DNA from: Gammaproteobacteria bacterium
Lineage (GTDB): Bacteria > Pseudomonadota > Gammaproteobacteria > Steroidobacterales > JABDLF01
Length of the DNA: 44,388 nt
Direction: 5' to 3'
Assembly: GCA_013003115.1 (NCBI GenBank)
Contig: JABDLF010000003.1
Coordinates: forward strand, 1-44,388
The notes below the pieces were generated by a model. It was not told where the DNA came from. It ran no database searches and was given only the letters and a program-made list of their open reading frames with translations. The position numbers and the translations under genes are program-made. Of this stretch, positions 36,251 to 44,388 are shown in pieces (the stretch's first letter is position 1; every line of letters begins with the position of its first letter).

Positions 36251-37393
36251 TCAAATCACCAGAAGCTCAGCACGCAGTGCGCCTGCTTCACGCAGTGCTT
36301 CGAGAATAGCCACGAGATCACCCGGCGCCGCACCGACCTGATTCACGGCCTGAACGATCTCGTTCAGATCAACCCCTGGCTCGAACAGGAACATCCGGTT
36401 GCCGTCAGTTTCCTGGTAAATATCGATGCCGGTTTCCGGCGTGACCACGGTGTTGGCGCCGCCCTCGGCACCACCGCGCGTAAATGGCGCTGGCTGGCTC
36501 ACGCCAAAATCTTCGCTGATGGTGACGACCAGGGACCCGTGGGCCACCGCCGCGGGCGTCACGCGAACGTGCGTGCTGATAACGACAGTACCGGTTCTTG
36601 AATTAATTATTACCCGTGCCGGCGCCTCGCCGGGCTCAACCTGCAGGTTTTCCAGCATGGCGACGAAGCTGGTTCGCTGCGATGGATCGCGGGGCGCACT
36701 TACCTGGATAGTCGTTGAATCGATGGCGGCCGCGCTACCCTCGCCGATGGTTGCGTTGACCTGCGCGGCGAGCCGTGTCGCCGTCGTGAAGTCCGGGTTG
36801 TGGAGGTTGAGGCTCAGGTGCTCGCTGACCGCGAAACCCATGGGCACTTCGCGCTCCACGGAGGCGCCATTCGGAATTCGTCCCACGCTTGGGATGTTGA
36901 TTGAGATGCGGCTGCCATCGCTGCCGGAGACGCCGAGACCGCCCACCACCAGGTTGCCCTGGGCGATGGCGTAAACCTGACCATCGATGGCACGTAAAGG
37001 TGTCATCAACAATGTGCCACCGCGCAGACTGTCAGCGTTGGCGATGGAAGAAACGGTGATATCAATTAACTGGCCCGGTTTGGCAAACGCGGGCAAATCC
37101 GCGTGTACTGCTACCGACGCAATGTTTTTCAGCTGCAGGTTTGTGCCCGGCGGTAAAGTAATCCCGAGTTGCTCCAGCATGTTGGCCAGCGTCTGCGCCG
37201 TAAAAGGTGCCTGGGTCGTCCGGTCGCCCGTTCCGTCAAGGCCAACCACGAGGCCATAGCCCACCAGCTGATTGCTGCGCACGCCTCCCACGGTCGCCAG
37301 GTCTTTGATGCGCTCGGCGTCGGCGCTTTGAAACCCACCCGCGAGCAGGGCCAGTAAGCCGAAAAAATTCAGAATCGTTCTTCGAAGGCTCAT
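36251..37393 (-). CDS. flgI: Flagellar P-ring protein FlgI
   Basis: A 380-residue periplasmic P-ring subunit. A Sec signal peptide ([20 protein letters not shown], cut after SADA) precedes the canonical [20 protein letters not shown] and [21 protein letters not shown]. The C-terminus [20 protein letters not shown] is typical. It lies 17 bp after flgH. Confidence 0.97.
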   Translation of the reverse strand: MSLRRTILNFFGLLALLAGGFQSADAERIKDLATVGGVRSNQLVGYGLVVGLDGTGDRTTQAPFTAQTLANMLEQLGITLPPGTNLQLKNIASVAVHADLPAFAKPGQLIDITVSSIANADSLRGGTLLMTPLRAIDGQVYAIAQGNLVVGGLGVSGSDGSRISINIPSVGRIPNGASVEREVPMGFAVSEHLSLNLHNPDFTTATRLAAQVNATIGEGSAAAIDSTTIQVSAPRDPSQRTSFVAMLENLQVEPGEAPARVIINSRTGTVVISTHVRVTPAAVAHGSLVVTISEDFGVSQPAPFTRGGAEGGANTVVTPETGIDIYQETDGNRMFLFEPGVDLNEIVQAVNQVGAAPGDLVAILEALREAGALRAELLVI

Positions 37394-37410
37394 GAGTTTT
37401 CCTTATGGCC

Positions 37411-38094
37411 TTACATTGGCCAGAGAGGTGAAGTAAAGAAGCGCGTCAGCCAGCCCGGCTTGTTGGCGTTGGCCACTGATCCTTTGCCGCTGTAAGTGAT
37501 GCGCGCGTCCGCAACGCGATTGGAGACCACGGTATTGTCCGGCAGCACGTCCTGCGGCCTCACGATGCCCGTGATGTTGACGTACTCCTGTCCCTGATTA
37601 AGCGTGATCCATTTCTCACCGCGAATGAGCATGTTGCCGTTCGGGTATACGCCGGCCACCGTCACCGTGATGAGTCCATCGAGCTGGTTGCTCTGGCTGG
37701 AAGATCCCGAGCCGCTGAAGCTGTTGCTGCCATCGACCTCCAACTCGAGCAGCGGATTGCCGCCCGCTGACAGATTGTTGCCGGCAACATTGGGCGTCGC
37801 GTTAGTGATGGCGGTCGTCCTGCTGGAATCGGTGCTCGCGCTTTTGCTCGCGGCCGTGCGTTCAACCAGGCGGATGGTCAGCACGTCGCCGACGCGACGC
37901 GCCTTCGGATCATCAAACAGCCGCAGATCATGACCCGGCTGATAAATGGCGCCCGGTGCTGCAACCGGTGGTTCAGGTATGGGCGGCAGCGCGGCCTGGT
38001 ACTGACCCGGCTCGGGGCCCGTGGGCAAGCGTACGCAGGCACTGCTCGCGAACACGACCGTAACGGTGATCAGGATTAGCTTTTTAAAGGTCAT
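37411..38094 (-). CDS. flgH: Flagellar L-ring lipoprotein FlgH
   Basis: A 227-residue outer-membrane L-ring subunit with a lipoprotein signal (MTFKKLILITVTVVFASSAC, lipid-modified C20). The lipobox SSAC has Ser instead of the usual Leu at -3. Conserved stretches include DVLTIRLVERTAASKSASTDS and LIRGEKWITLNQGQEYVNITG. The second of two adjacent ATGs is used because GGAG sits six bases upstream of it. Confidence 0.94.
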   Translation of the reverse strand: MTFKKLILITVTVVFASSACVRLPTGPEPGQYQAALPPIPEPPVAAPGAIYQPGHDLRLFDDPKARRVGDVLTIRLVERTAASKSASTDSSRTTAITNATPNVAGNNLSAGGNPLLELEVDGSNSFSGSGSSSQSNQLDGLITVTVAGVYPNGNMLIRGEKWITLNQGQEYVNITGIVRPQDVLPDNTVVSNRVADARITYSGKGSVANANKPGWLTRFFTSPLWPM

Positions 38095-38115
38095 CATAGA
38101 CTCCACTGCGACGGA

Positions 38116-38898
38116 TCAGAGACTGGTGTTCAGATACTCGAGCATCTGATCGCTGGCGGCGATAGCCTTGGAATTCATTTCATACGCACGCTGCGTCTCG
38201 ATCATGTTGACCAGTTCCTCCACGACGTTGACGTTGGAACCTTCCAGTGCGCCCTGCACGACACGGCCAAGACCCTCAAGCCCGGGCGTACCAATCTGCG
38301 GTGCGCCACTCGCCACCGTCTCGGCAAACAGGTTCTGGCCCATCGCCTCCAGTCCCGCAGGATTGGCGAAGTCAACGAGCTGCAAAGACCCCACGGTGAC
38401 CAGGTCGGCCTGCCCGGGCACCTTTGCCTGGACGATGCCGTCTTGCGAAACGGAAATTCCGAGGGCATCAGCCGGCAGGTTGATGCTGGGCTGGATTTCG
38501 TAACCGGACGAGGTCACGACACGCCCTTCAGCATCCATTTTGAGCGAACCATCGCGCGTGTAAGCCATGCTGCCATCCGGCTGCAAAACCTGGAAAAAAC
38601 CCCTGCCGTCCACCAGCAAATCCAGCGGATTGCCGGTCTCGACATGGTTGCCCTGGGTAAACATCTTCTCGGTCGCGACAACGCGAACGCCGGTGCCAAG
38701 AAGGAGGCCCGTAGGCGCCTGAGTATCCTCAGATGTGCTGCCGCCAACCTGGCGAACGTTTTGATACATCAGGTCTTCAAATACGGCGCGACCCCGCTTG
38801 AACCCCGTGGTATTTACGTTGGCGAGATTGTTGGACACCACGGTCATACGCGTTTGCTGCGCTTCAAGACCTGTCTTTGCCACCCATAATGAATCCAT
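38116..38898 (-). CDS. flgG: Distal rod protein FlgG
   Basis: A 260-residue distal rod protein. MDSLWVAKTGLEAQQTRMTV and VSNNLANVNTTGFKRGRAVFEDLMYQN are typical, and the C-terminus holds EGSNVNVVEELVNMIETQRAYEMNSKAI. Length matches FlgG exactly. It lies 36 bp after flgF, and flgH follows. Confidence 0.97.
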   Translation of the reverse strand: MDSLWVAKTGLEAQQTRMTVVSNNLANVNTTGFKRGRAVFEDLMYQNVRQVGGSTSEDTQAPTGLLLGTGVRVVATEKMFTQGNHVETGNPLDLLVDGRGFFQVLQPDGSMAYTRDGSLKMDAEGRVVTSSGYEIQPSINLPADALGISVSQDGIVQAKVPGQADLVTVGSLQLVDFANPAGLEAMGQNLFAETVASGAPQIGTPGLEGLGRVVQGALEGSNVNVVEELVNMIETQRAYEMNSKAIAASDQMLEYLNTSL

Positions 38899-38934
38899 TA
38901 CTGTTCTCCTCAGATTTCGTTTTCAGTGTTGCGC

Positions 38935-39678
38935 TTAGCTGCCAAGGCGCAGAAGTGCTGACGATGACTGCTCGTTTTCTTCCGCCGTCTTGATGGCTTT
39001 TAACTGCATTTCGTAATGTCGCGAGATCTGAATCATCTCTACGAGCGCCTCGGCGGCGTTCACGTTTGAGGATTCAAGATGCCCCGACGCGACCTTGACG
39101 GCAGCATCGGTGTCTGCCTCGCTGCCGTCTCGCATGCGAATCAGGCCGTCGCTGCCCTTGCTTAGCTGTTCACTCGGCGGGTTGACCAGACGCAGTCGGT
39201 CTACCTCCACCATGACGTTGCCTTTCTGGCCCTGGGGCACGACGGAAATCATCCCGTCATCCCCGAGGAAAATCTTTTGATGGGGGGGGATGGTGATGGG
39301 CCCTCCGTTGCCCAAAACCAGGTGACCGCTCCCTGTTTCCAGGGCCCCGCTGGCGCCGATGCGCATATCGCCTGCCCGCGTATACGCTTCGCCGCCTCCC
39401 GCGGTCTGCACTGCCAGCCATCCCTTGCCGACGATGGCGACATCCAGCTGCCTCCCTGTTGCCACAACCGACCCGGAGCGACTGTCCCATCCCTGGGACT
39501 CCGCCTCGGTCTGGACGCGGGTCGGCAGACCCCCGCCTTCGACCGGGCGGCTGCGCGACGCCTGCAGGTCCGCTCTGAATCCGGTAGTGGAAACGTTGGC
39601 CAGGTTGTTAGATACCTTCGACAGGGCCTGCATCGCCTGCTGAGCGCCCGTCATCGCGGTATAAATCAACTTGTCCAT
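38935..39678 (-). CDS. flgF: Proximal rod protein FlgF
   Basis: A 247-residue rod protein, beginning MDKLIYTAMTGAQQAMQALS with NNLANVSTTGFRADLQASRS and ending with ESSNVNAAEALVEMIQISRHYEMQLK. A run of eight identical bases (39282-39289) falls in the coding region for TIPPHQ; the reading frame is intact in this sequence. It lies 36 bp before flgG. Confidence 0.95.
   Translation of the reverse strand: MDKLIYTAMTGAQQAMQALSKVSNNLANVSTTGFRADLQASRSRPVEGGGLPTRVQTEAESQGWDSRSGSVVATGRQLDVAIVGKGWLAVQTAGGGEAYTRAGDMRIGASGALETGSGHLVLGNGGPITIPPHQKIFLGDDGMISVVPQGQKGNVMVEVDRLRLVNPPSEQLSKGSDGLIRMRDGSEADTDAAVKVASGHLESSNVNAAEALVEMIQISRHYEMQLKAIKTAEENEQSSSALLRLGS
39282..39289 (-). repeat. C8 homopolymer inside flgF
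   Basis: Eight consecutive G on the plus strand (C on the coding strand) within codons for Ile-Pro-Pro-His. It is the longest homopolymer I noticed in the window. A one-base slip would frameshift flgF and stop rod assembly. Confidence 0.85.
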
Positions 39679-39703
39679 GCCGTTATGTCCCGTTACTCAA
39701 TCG

Positions 39704-40906
39704 TTATCGGATGTTGATGATGGACTGGGTTACCTGGTCCATTGTTGAGATAACCTGAGCGTTCGCCTGAAACGCGCGCTGCGCGGTAATCATGCTGACC
39801 AGTTCTTCCGTGAGATCGACGTTAGAAGCTTCGAGCGCGCCAGCCTGAATGAGGCCATAGCTCGAGGTGTTGGCTTCGCCACGTACTGCTTCGCCTGAGC
39901 CAAAAGATGCGCGCCAGGTGTTGTTGCCCAGCTGCTCGAGGCCCTCAGGGCTTGGGAAATTTGCGATAGCCAGCTTGCCAAGTGCATCGGAATTACCGTT
40001 GGTAAAACGAACGAAGACAACGCCCGACTGATCGATCTCAATACCCTTCAGTCGGCCAGCCGATGAACCGTCCGGATTCAGCGCGTTGACCGCAAAGGTA
40101 TCGCCGAACTGCGTCGTGTTCTCGAAGTTCAGGTTCAGCGCGATGGGGTCTGCGCCGTTGCCGGGCGTCACCGCCGGCATTGTCACCGTGCCAGTGGCCG
40201 GTGTCGTGATCTGGCCCTGCGAGTCGAAGGTCACCGGCGAAGGCGGCCCGGCCAGGTTGCCATCAATGGTCATGGCGACTTCCCAGTCGCCGTCGGCAGC
40301 GCCCTTAACGAAATAGTAGGTTGCGGTGTGCGACGCACCGAGCGAGTCGTAAACGGTGGTCGACGTGCTGTTGTTGAAAGTGTTCGCGTTGGCCGGGTCA
40401 AACGGCGAAACGATAGGCGGCGTTGCGTTGGCCGGCAGGTTGACGCCCATGGATACCTCGGAACTGGCGACCGGCGGATTGATGGAACTGGACAGTCGCA
40501 GGTCTATGAGTCCTCCGGTGTTAAAGCCACCGCCGCTCAGCGGAGGATAAGCCTGCACCCGCTGGCCCAGCGCGTTGCTCACGTAACCATCCGCATCGAC
40601 ACCGAACTGGCCGGCGCGAGTGAACACGGAGTCGCCCTTGTCGCTGAGCATGAAAAAGCCTTCGCCGCTGATGGCGAGGTCCAAAGATCGCTGGGTAAAC
40701 TCGACGCTGCCCTGGTTAAAATTCTGGCGCACGGTCGAAAGCTGTACACCGCTGCCAACACCCTGCGACCCGGCCGCAAACACGTCGCCGAACTCGGCGC
40801 GGGACGACTTGAACCCGGACGAGTTTGCGTTGGCAATGTTATTGGACGTAACGCTCAGAAAATTCGATGCGGCGTTCAGGCCGCTGAGTGCGATTTCAAA
40901 TGACAT
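39704..40906 (-). CDS. flgE: Flagellar hook protein FlgE
   Basis: A 400-residue hook protein. The N-terminus MSFEIALSGLNAASNFLSVT and NNIANANSSGFKSSRAEFGDVFA, and the C-terminus ALEASNVDLTEELVSMITAQRAFQANAQVIS, are canonical. The middle domain includes GVNLPANATPP. It starts 44 bp after flgD. Confidence 0.97.
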   Translation of the reverse strand: MSFEIALSGLNAASNFLSVTSNNIANANSSGFKSSRAEFGDVFAAGSQGVGSGVQLSTVRQNFNQGSVEFTQRSLDLAISGEGFFMLSDKGDSVFTRAGQFGVDADGYVSNALGQRVQAYPPLSGGGFNTGGLIDLRLSSSINPPVASSEVSMGVNLPANATPPIVSPFDPANANTFNNSTSTTVYDSLGASHTATYYFVKGAADGDWEVAMTIDGNLAGPPSPVTFDSQGQITTPATGTVTMPAVTPGNGADPIALNLNFENTTQFGDTFAVNALNPDGSSAGRLKGIEIDQSGVVFVRFTNGNSDALGKLAIANFPSPEGLEQLGNNTWRASFGSGEAVRGEANTSSYGLIQAGALEASNVDLTEELVSMITAQRAFQANAQVISTMDQVTQSIINIR

Positions 40907-40950
40907 GTATCTGCTCCTTTGTTGCCGTCCTCTTCGGATCGGCGAATTGA

Positions 40951-41616
40951 CTATCTGATTGAACGAACGCTGGCGAGAGAAATGGTTTCTCCCAGCTCAG
41001 TGGTTATTTGCGTACCGCCGCCACCTGCATCCAGGGATACGCCGACCACGCGACTCGCGACCAGCGTCGCCAAGCCAAAAACTTCTTCTCCATCGAGCAC
41101 CTGGGCCTCGATGCGATATTCACCAGCTGGCGCCCGCGTGCCATCGCTGCGCATGCCGTCCCAGCTGAAATTGGCGAGTCCTGCGCGCCGCTGACCCAGC
41201 GCGATCTCACGGACGACGCCGCCGCTGGCGTCAACAACGCGAACCCTGGCCCGCGCGGTTGATGACGGAAGTTCGACAGCGCCGCTGATGGCGCCTTCTT
41301 CTCCCAGCAGAGCGTTGTTGCCCTCTACAAGAACCTCCCGACCGACGATGGCTGCCGCCTGCAGCGCCTGGTTAGCCCTGATGGAGCTGGCCAGCGTTGC
41401 GATTGAGTTGTTCATATCGCCGATACCGGACACCGTCGAGAATTGCGCCAGCTGTCCGAGGAACTCGCCGTTTTCCATGGGTTTCAGCGGGTCCTGGTTG
41501 CGAAACTGCGTAACCATCAGGCGCAGAAACTCGCTCTGACCGAGCTCGGTTCTATTGCCTGAGCCTTCCGCTGCAGGAACTGCAAGCTGCCGTGTAAGTG
41601 GGTCGATAAGTTCCAT
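40951..41616 (-). CDS. flgD: Hook assembly scaffold protein FlgD
   Basis: A 221-residue hook cap. The N-terminal export and cap region has FLRLMVTQFRNQDPLKPMENGEFL and LAQFSTVSGIGDMNNSI. A beta-rich Ig-like and tudor-like C-terminal region follows (AGLANFSWDGMRSDGTRAPAG). Length is typical. It lies 37 bp after flgC. Confidence 0.96.
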   Translation of the reverse strand: MELIDPLTRQLAVPAAEGSGNRTELGQSEFLRLMVTQFRNQDPLKPMENGEFLGQLAQFSTVSGIGDMNNSIATLASSIRANQALQAAAIVGREVLVEGNNALLGEEGAISGAVELPSSTARARVRVVDASGGVVREIALGQRRAGLANFSWDGMRSDGTRAPAGEYRIEAQVLDGEEVFGLATLVASRVVGVSLDAGGGGTQITTELGETISLASVRSIR

Positions 41617-41653
41617 ATTCGTACTTCCGTATTCTTCAAATTTCGTTGGCTGA

Positions 41654-42061
41654 CTACTGGCCCAGCTTCAGCGTGCGCATCATCAGGTCTTTTGAGACCT
41701 GCGCCACTTCAACGCTGTTCTGATAGGCACGCGAGGCGGAAATCATGTCGACCATCTCCTCGACCACGTTGACGTTGGAGGCGAAAACATTGCCGTCGGC
41801 ATCTGCATCCGGATGTTCCGGCATGTGCATGGCCCTCGGTGTTTCCTGGCTGCGCACCAGACCCTCAACCCTTACGCCCTCCGCGGCGCCGTTTGCACCC
41901 ATGGGATCGGCGCGAAATACAGGGTGCAGGGCGCGATAAGCCTTGTCCGGGCTGCCCGCCACAGAGTTGGCGTTTGCGAGATTGCTCGCCGTCGTGTTGA
42001 GGCGCTTCGACTGCGCGCTCATGGCGGAGCCGGCAATATCAAAAAGTTTGTCTACGGACAT
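41654..42061 (-). CDS. flgC: Proximal rod protein FlgC
   Basis: A 135-residue rod protein: LFDIAGSAMSAQSKRLNTTASNLANANSV at the start, and NVFASNVNVVEEMVDMISASRAYQNSVEV at the end. It lies three bases after the flgB stop. Confidence 0.96.
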   Translation of the reverse strand: MSVDKLFDIAGSAMSAQSKRLNTTASNLANANSVAGSPDKAYRALHPVFRADPMGANGAAEGVRVEGLVRSQETPRAMHMPEHPDADADGNVFASNVNVVEEMVDMISASRAYQNSVEVAQVSKDLMMRTLKLGQ

Positions 42062-42064
42062 GAC

Positions 42065-42460
42065 TTAACGTCCTCCTGTGATCGCAGCCCGCATGCTGCG
42101 AATCTTGTTACTGAGAAAAGTCAGGCTTGCCATGTAGCGAACCGAAGCCTCTGCGAAGGCGGCTTTTTCCTTGTCCCCATCCACGGTGTTGCCGTCGGCC
42201 GAGGGCTGCTCGGGCGTGCGATACGTAACCAGTGGTCGAAAATCTGACTTATCGGAATTCATGTGCCCGGGGCGTGTTGCAGCAAGCCGGACGGCGTTCG
42301 TCCCTGCCTTATCAAGTGCCGCACGAAAGTCGAGGTCGCGCGCTTTGAATCCCGGTGTATCAGCGTTAGCAATATTGGAAGCCAAAAGACGCAACCGCTC
42401 CCTGTTCAGCGCCATTGCCTGGGCATGTCCTGAAAAAAGCTGATCAATCTTTGTCGGCAT
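42065..42460 (-). CDS. flgB: Proximal rod protein FlgB
   Basis: A 131-residue rod protein: RLRLLASNIANADTPGFKARDLDFRAAL is diagnostic, and the C-terminus VRYMASLTFLSNKIRSMRAAITGGR is typical. It is the first gene of the flgB-L run and has a sigma-54 promoter 35-50 bp upstream. Confidence 0.96.
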   Translation of the reverse strand: MPTKIDQLFSGHAQAMALNRERLRLLASNIANADTPGFKARDLDFRAALDKAGTNAVRLAATRPGHMNSDKSDFRPLVTYRTPEQPSADGNTVDGDKEKAAFAEASVRYMASLTFLSNKIRSMRAAITGGR

Positions 42461-42494
42461 TCCTGCTCTCCGGCTTTAGTCTGCCAAGAGCAAT

Positions 42495-42510
42495 GCAATC
42501 CTTGTGCCAA
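42495..42510 (-). promoter_or_regulatory. Sigma-54 promoter of flgB operon
   Basis: The minus strand reads TTGGCACAAGGATTGC, an almost perfect sigma-54 element (A instead of G after GGCAC). It lies 35 bp from the flgB ATG and faces away from the flgA promoter. Confidence 0.9.
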
Positions 42511-42624
42511 CTCTGTGAATCTGCCGAAAACCGGCCTCCCAGGGCGTGAATGCGGCAAGGATTTTCCGCTTCAGCGGCAAGAACTACCCGCTCGCGAGCT
42601 GGTTTTCCTGTGCGAATCAGAATC
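42511..42624. promoter_or_regulatory. Shared control region between divergent flgA and flgB promoters
   Basis: This 114-bp stretch lies between two divergent sigma-54 promoters and probably holds the activator sites. An 8-bp direct repeat, GCGGCAAG, occurs at 42552-42559 and 42574-42581, spaced 22 bp (about two helical turns). I cannot assign it to FleQ or FleR. Confidence 0.4.
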
Positions 42625-42639
42625 AGGCACGGTACTTGC
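42625..42639 (+). promoter_or_regulatory. Sigma-54 promoter of flgA
   Basis: The plus strand reads AGGCACGGTACTTGC. The GG and GC are at the exact -24/-12 spacing, with one mismatch (A for T before GG). The expected transcription start is near 42651, about 48 bases before the flgA ATG. Confidence 0.8.
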
Positions 42640-42698
42640 ATCGTTAACGGGGAAGCGTTTTGTTATTTTGCTGACAGGTTCAACATGCACGGATATAA

Positions 42699-43505
42699 AT
42701 GGCCTTTTTTCAATGGATACCGGCGGTGTCGGTGATGAACCGCGACCCGCAGATTGTGAGAACCAGAGCGTCGGAAAAACCGCCAACGCGACGATTCACC
42801 GTCGTCTGCGCCGCCGTTTTCCTGACGCTTTGTACGGCGCCGGGACTGCTTCCGGCGACAGGCGCGGACGCCCATCAGTCGCACAGGTCCATCGAAGCCG
42901 CAGCCGAGCAGGCGGCCGCCAGCCGATTGCCGCCGGCATCCAGTACCCGCGAAATCCGCGCGCAGCGTGTTGACTCACGGCTGCAGCTTGAGGCCTGTGC
43001 AAAGCCTTTACGGGCGGAATTGCCCGACGCGTTTGCGCGCGGACAGCGTTTGACTGTCAGCGTCCGCTGCGACGGGCCGCGGCCCTGGAAGATATATGTG
43101 CCCGTTGATATCCATGAAACCGTGGAAGTCCTCGTTGCAGCGCGAAGCTTGCCCCGCGGTGCCGTTCTCTCTTCCAACGACATGATTACCGAGGAACGCG
43201 CACTCGCAGGCCTGCAGCGCGGCTACCTCAGCGCCCCGGACGCGGCGGCTGGTATGCGGCTTAAGCGCGCGCTGCGGGCGGGCCAGATCATTACCCCTGC
43301 CCACGTGGCGGCTGCACGGTTGATCCGCCGTGGCCAGCAGGTCACGCTGGTCGCCGCTGGCAGCGGCCTTAAAATCGCCATGCAGGGCGTAGCGTTGGCC
43401 GATGGCGCGCTGGGGCAGCGTATCAAGGTCCGAAATATGTCAAGTAAAAAGGAAGTCGAGGGCGTGGTGCGCTCGAAACAAAACGTGGAAATCCTGCTGA
43501 ACTGA
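42699..43505 (+). CDS. flgA: P-ring assembly chaperone FlgA
   Basis: A 268-residue periplasmic protein needed for P-ring assembly. A signal-type hydrophobic segment follows a basic stretch (RRFTVVCAAVFLTLCTAPGLL), and the C-terminal SAF-like domain (about residues 130-265) has KIYVPVDIHETVEVLVAARSLPRGAVLSSNDM and GALGQRIKVRNMSSKKEVEGVV. The start is uncertain: ATG 42699 has GGA five bases upstream, whereas ATG 42735 gives a more usual signal peptide. It lies upstream of flgM. Confidence 0.93.
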   Translation: MAFFQWIPAVSVMNRDPQIVRTRASEKPPTRRFTVVCAAVFLTLCTAPGLLPATGADAHQSHRSIEAAAEQAAASRLPPASSTREIRAQRVDSRLQLEACAKPLRAELPDAFARGQRLTVSVRCDGPRPWKIYVPVDIHETVEVLVAARSLPRGAVLSSNDMITEERALAGLQRGYLSAPDAAAGMRLKRALRAGQIITPAHVAAARLIRRGQQVTLVAAGSGLKIAMQGVALADGALGQRIKVRNMSSKKEVEGVVRSKQNVEILLN

Positions 43506-43515
43506 ATAATTTGGC

Positions 43516-43543
43516 TAAAGTTTTTTCAGGTTATCGCCGATAA
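43516..43543 (+). promoter_or_regulatory. Sigma-28 (FliA) promoter of flgM
   Basis: The plus strand reads TAAAGTTT, 12 bases, GCCGATAA. Both boxes match the enteric FliA consensus exactly; the spacer is one base longer than the usual 11. The flgM ATG lies 40 bp downstream. It allows FlgM to be replenished when FliA is active, a standard feedback. Confidence 0.85.
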
Positions 43544-43582
43544 CTTCTAAGAGCCGGGCATGAAAGCCCCTGGAGATGTGTG

Positions 43583-43897
43583 ATGAGCAATAAGATTGAT
43601 GGTCCGGGTCCGGGCGCACTGCCGCCCCTGCCGGGCAAAAAAGAGAACAGTCCGGCGACCCGGATGCTTGGGCCACCGGCCAGTGATCGCAGCGCGAAAC
43701 CTGAGGACTCGGCGCGCGTCGAGGTGACCGATAAAGCGCTTAAAATGCGCCGCCTCGAAGCAACGATCATGTCGATGCCGGAGGTCGACGAAGCACGCGT
43801 TGAAGCAATCCGGTCCAGGCTCGCGCGCGGTGATTTTGCGGTTAACAAGGAGAGCATCGCAGACAAGCTGCTGGCGATGGAGAAGGATCTGGAATGA
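43583..43897 (+). CDS. flgM: Anti-sigma-28 factor FlgM
   Basis: A 104-residue FlgM that binds FliA until it is exported through the finished hook. The N-terminal part is flexible and Pro-rich, and the C-terminal part (about residues 50-104: ARVEVTDKALKMRRLEATIM, VDEARVEAIRSRLARGDFAVN) forms the sigma-binding helices. GGAG lies eight bases before ATG 43583. Its stop overlaps the flgN start by four bases. It lies downstream of flgA and has a FliA promoter of its own. Confidence 0.95.
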   Translation: MSNKIDGPGPGALPPLPGKKENSPATRMLGPPASDRSAKPEDSARVEVTDKALKMRRLEATIMSMPEVDEARVEAIRSRLARGDFAVNKESIADKLLAMEKDLE

Positions 43898-44382
43898 TAC
43901 CGGACACCCCTGACTGGACCCGCGAGCTTTGCTCTTTACTTGAAGAAGAGATTCGCGTCGCCACCCTTTTGTGGGGAGCCATCAAACGTGAACGCGAGGC
44001 GCTGCGTGCTCGCGACGCGGACGCGTTGACCAGCGCCAGCGGCGTCAAACAACAGTGCCTTGCCGAACTCGATGCGCTGGACAAAGACAGGCGGCAGATG
44101 CTGGAAATGGCCGGCCTGCCGTCCGATCGCGCTGCGCTCGATAAGTATCTCGAAACGGTTCCCGACAATCACCCGGTTGCATATCGCTGGCAACGTTTGA
44201 TCGGATTATTCGAACAATGCCGTCAGGCCAACATCGCCAACGGGCAGATGGTCGCCATCCAGCGCAGTCACGTAGAGCGCGCACTGCGTGTCCTGCGGAC
44301 CGGAAATCCGGACACCCTCACCTACGGCCCTGACGGCAGCCATGCCAGTGGCGCCGGCTCGCGCACGCTATCGTCCGCCTGA
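43894..44382 (+). CDS. flgN: FlgK/FlgL export chaperone FlgN
   Basis: A 162-residue helical export chaperone. LCSLLEEEIRVATLLWGAIKREREALRARDADAL and LDALDKDRRQMLEMAGL match the FlgN pattern, and RVLRTGNPDTLTYGPDG at the C-terminus is typical of the gammaproteobacterial form. The ATG overlaps the flgM stop (ATGA). The stop is complete at 44382, six bases before the window end. Confidence 0.93.
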   Translation: MIPDTPDWTRELCSLLEEEIRVATLLWGAIKREREALRARDADALTSASGVKQQCLAELDALDKDRRQMLEMAGLPSDRAALDKYLETVPDNHPVAYRWQRLIGLFEQCRQANIANGQMVAIQRSHVERALRVLRTGNPDTLTYGPDGSHASGAGSRTLSSA

Positions 44383-44388
44383 GCAACG

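Overview
This 44.4 kb GC-rich window is a single, nearly gap-free flagellar locus of a gammaproteobacterium with a Pseudomonas/Vibrio-type polar flagellum. That assignment rests on the sigma-54 regulators FleQ and FleS/FleR (FlrA and FlrB/FlrC), the polar-number and placement pair FlhF/FlhG, a MotC/MotD-type stator, FlaG, and a DUF2802 gene next to the motor genes. The gene order is not that of Pseudomonas, Vibrio or the enterics. A less-studied, probably free-living lineage is likely, but I cannot name the genus from sequence alone.

Layout. fleQ (113-1213, + strand) lies at the left edge and converges on a long minus-strand block. Read in the direction of transcription (high to low coordinates), that block is flgBCDEFGHIJKL, fliC, flaG, fliD, fliS, fliT, a PilZ-like gene, fleS, fleR, fliEFGHIJK, fliLMNOPQR, flhB, flhA, flhF, flhG, fliA, motC, motD, a 51-codon small ORF, a DUF2802 gene, an HDOD-GGDEF gene and a REC-like/GGDEF-like/EAL gene. 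At the right edge flgA, flgM and flgN run on the + strand, divergent from flgB. Nearly all junctions are overlaps or gaps of a few bases, and many are ATGA-type stop-start overlaps.

Regulation can be read directly from the DNA. Six good sigma-54 (-24/-12) elements precede flgA, flgB, fliD, fleS, fliL and fliK. Two sigma-28 (FliA) elements precede fliC and flgM, and a weaker one precedes motC. This fits a FleQ > FleS/FleR > FliA/FlgM cascade with all dedicated regulators inside the window except RpoN. Export, basal body, hook, filament, chaperones, stator and regulators are all present.

The unusual parts are at the left end. No chemotaxis gene (cheY, cheZ, cheA, cheB, cheW) is present; fliA is followed directly by motC, where Pseudomonas carries its che block. 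In the same operon, after the stator genes, sits an adjacent pair encoding a predicted c-di-GMP synthase (intact GGDEF and I-site) and a predicted c-di-GMP phosphodiesterase (intact EAL). They lie tail-to-tail with a FleQ that lacks its N-terminal domain and appears to lack key c-di-GMP-binding residues. With the PilZ-like protein, these suggest a c-di-GMP control module built into the flagellar operon, partly bypassing the usual FleQ sensing. A translationally coupled 51-residue basic protein after motD has no function I recognise. No mobile elements, CRISPR arrays, tRNA or rRNA genes were seen.
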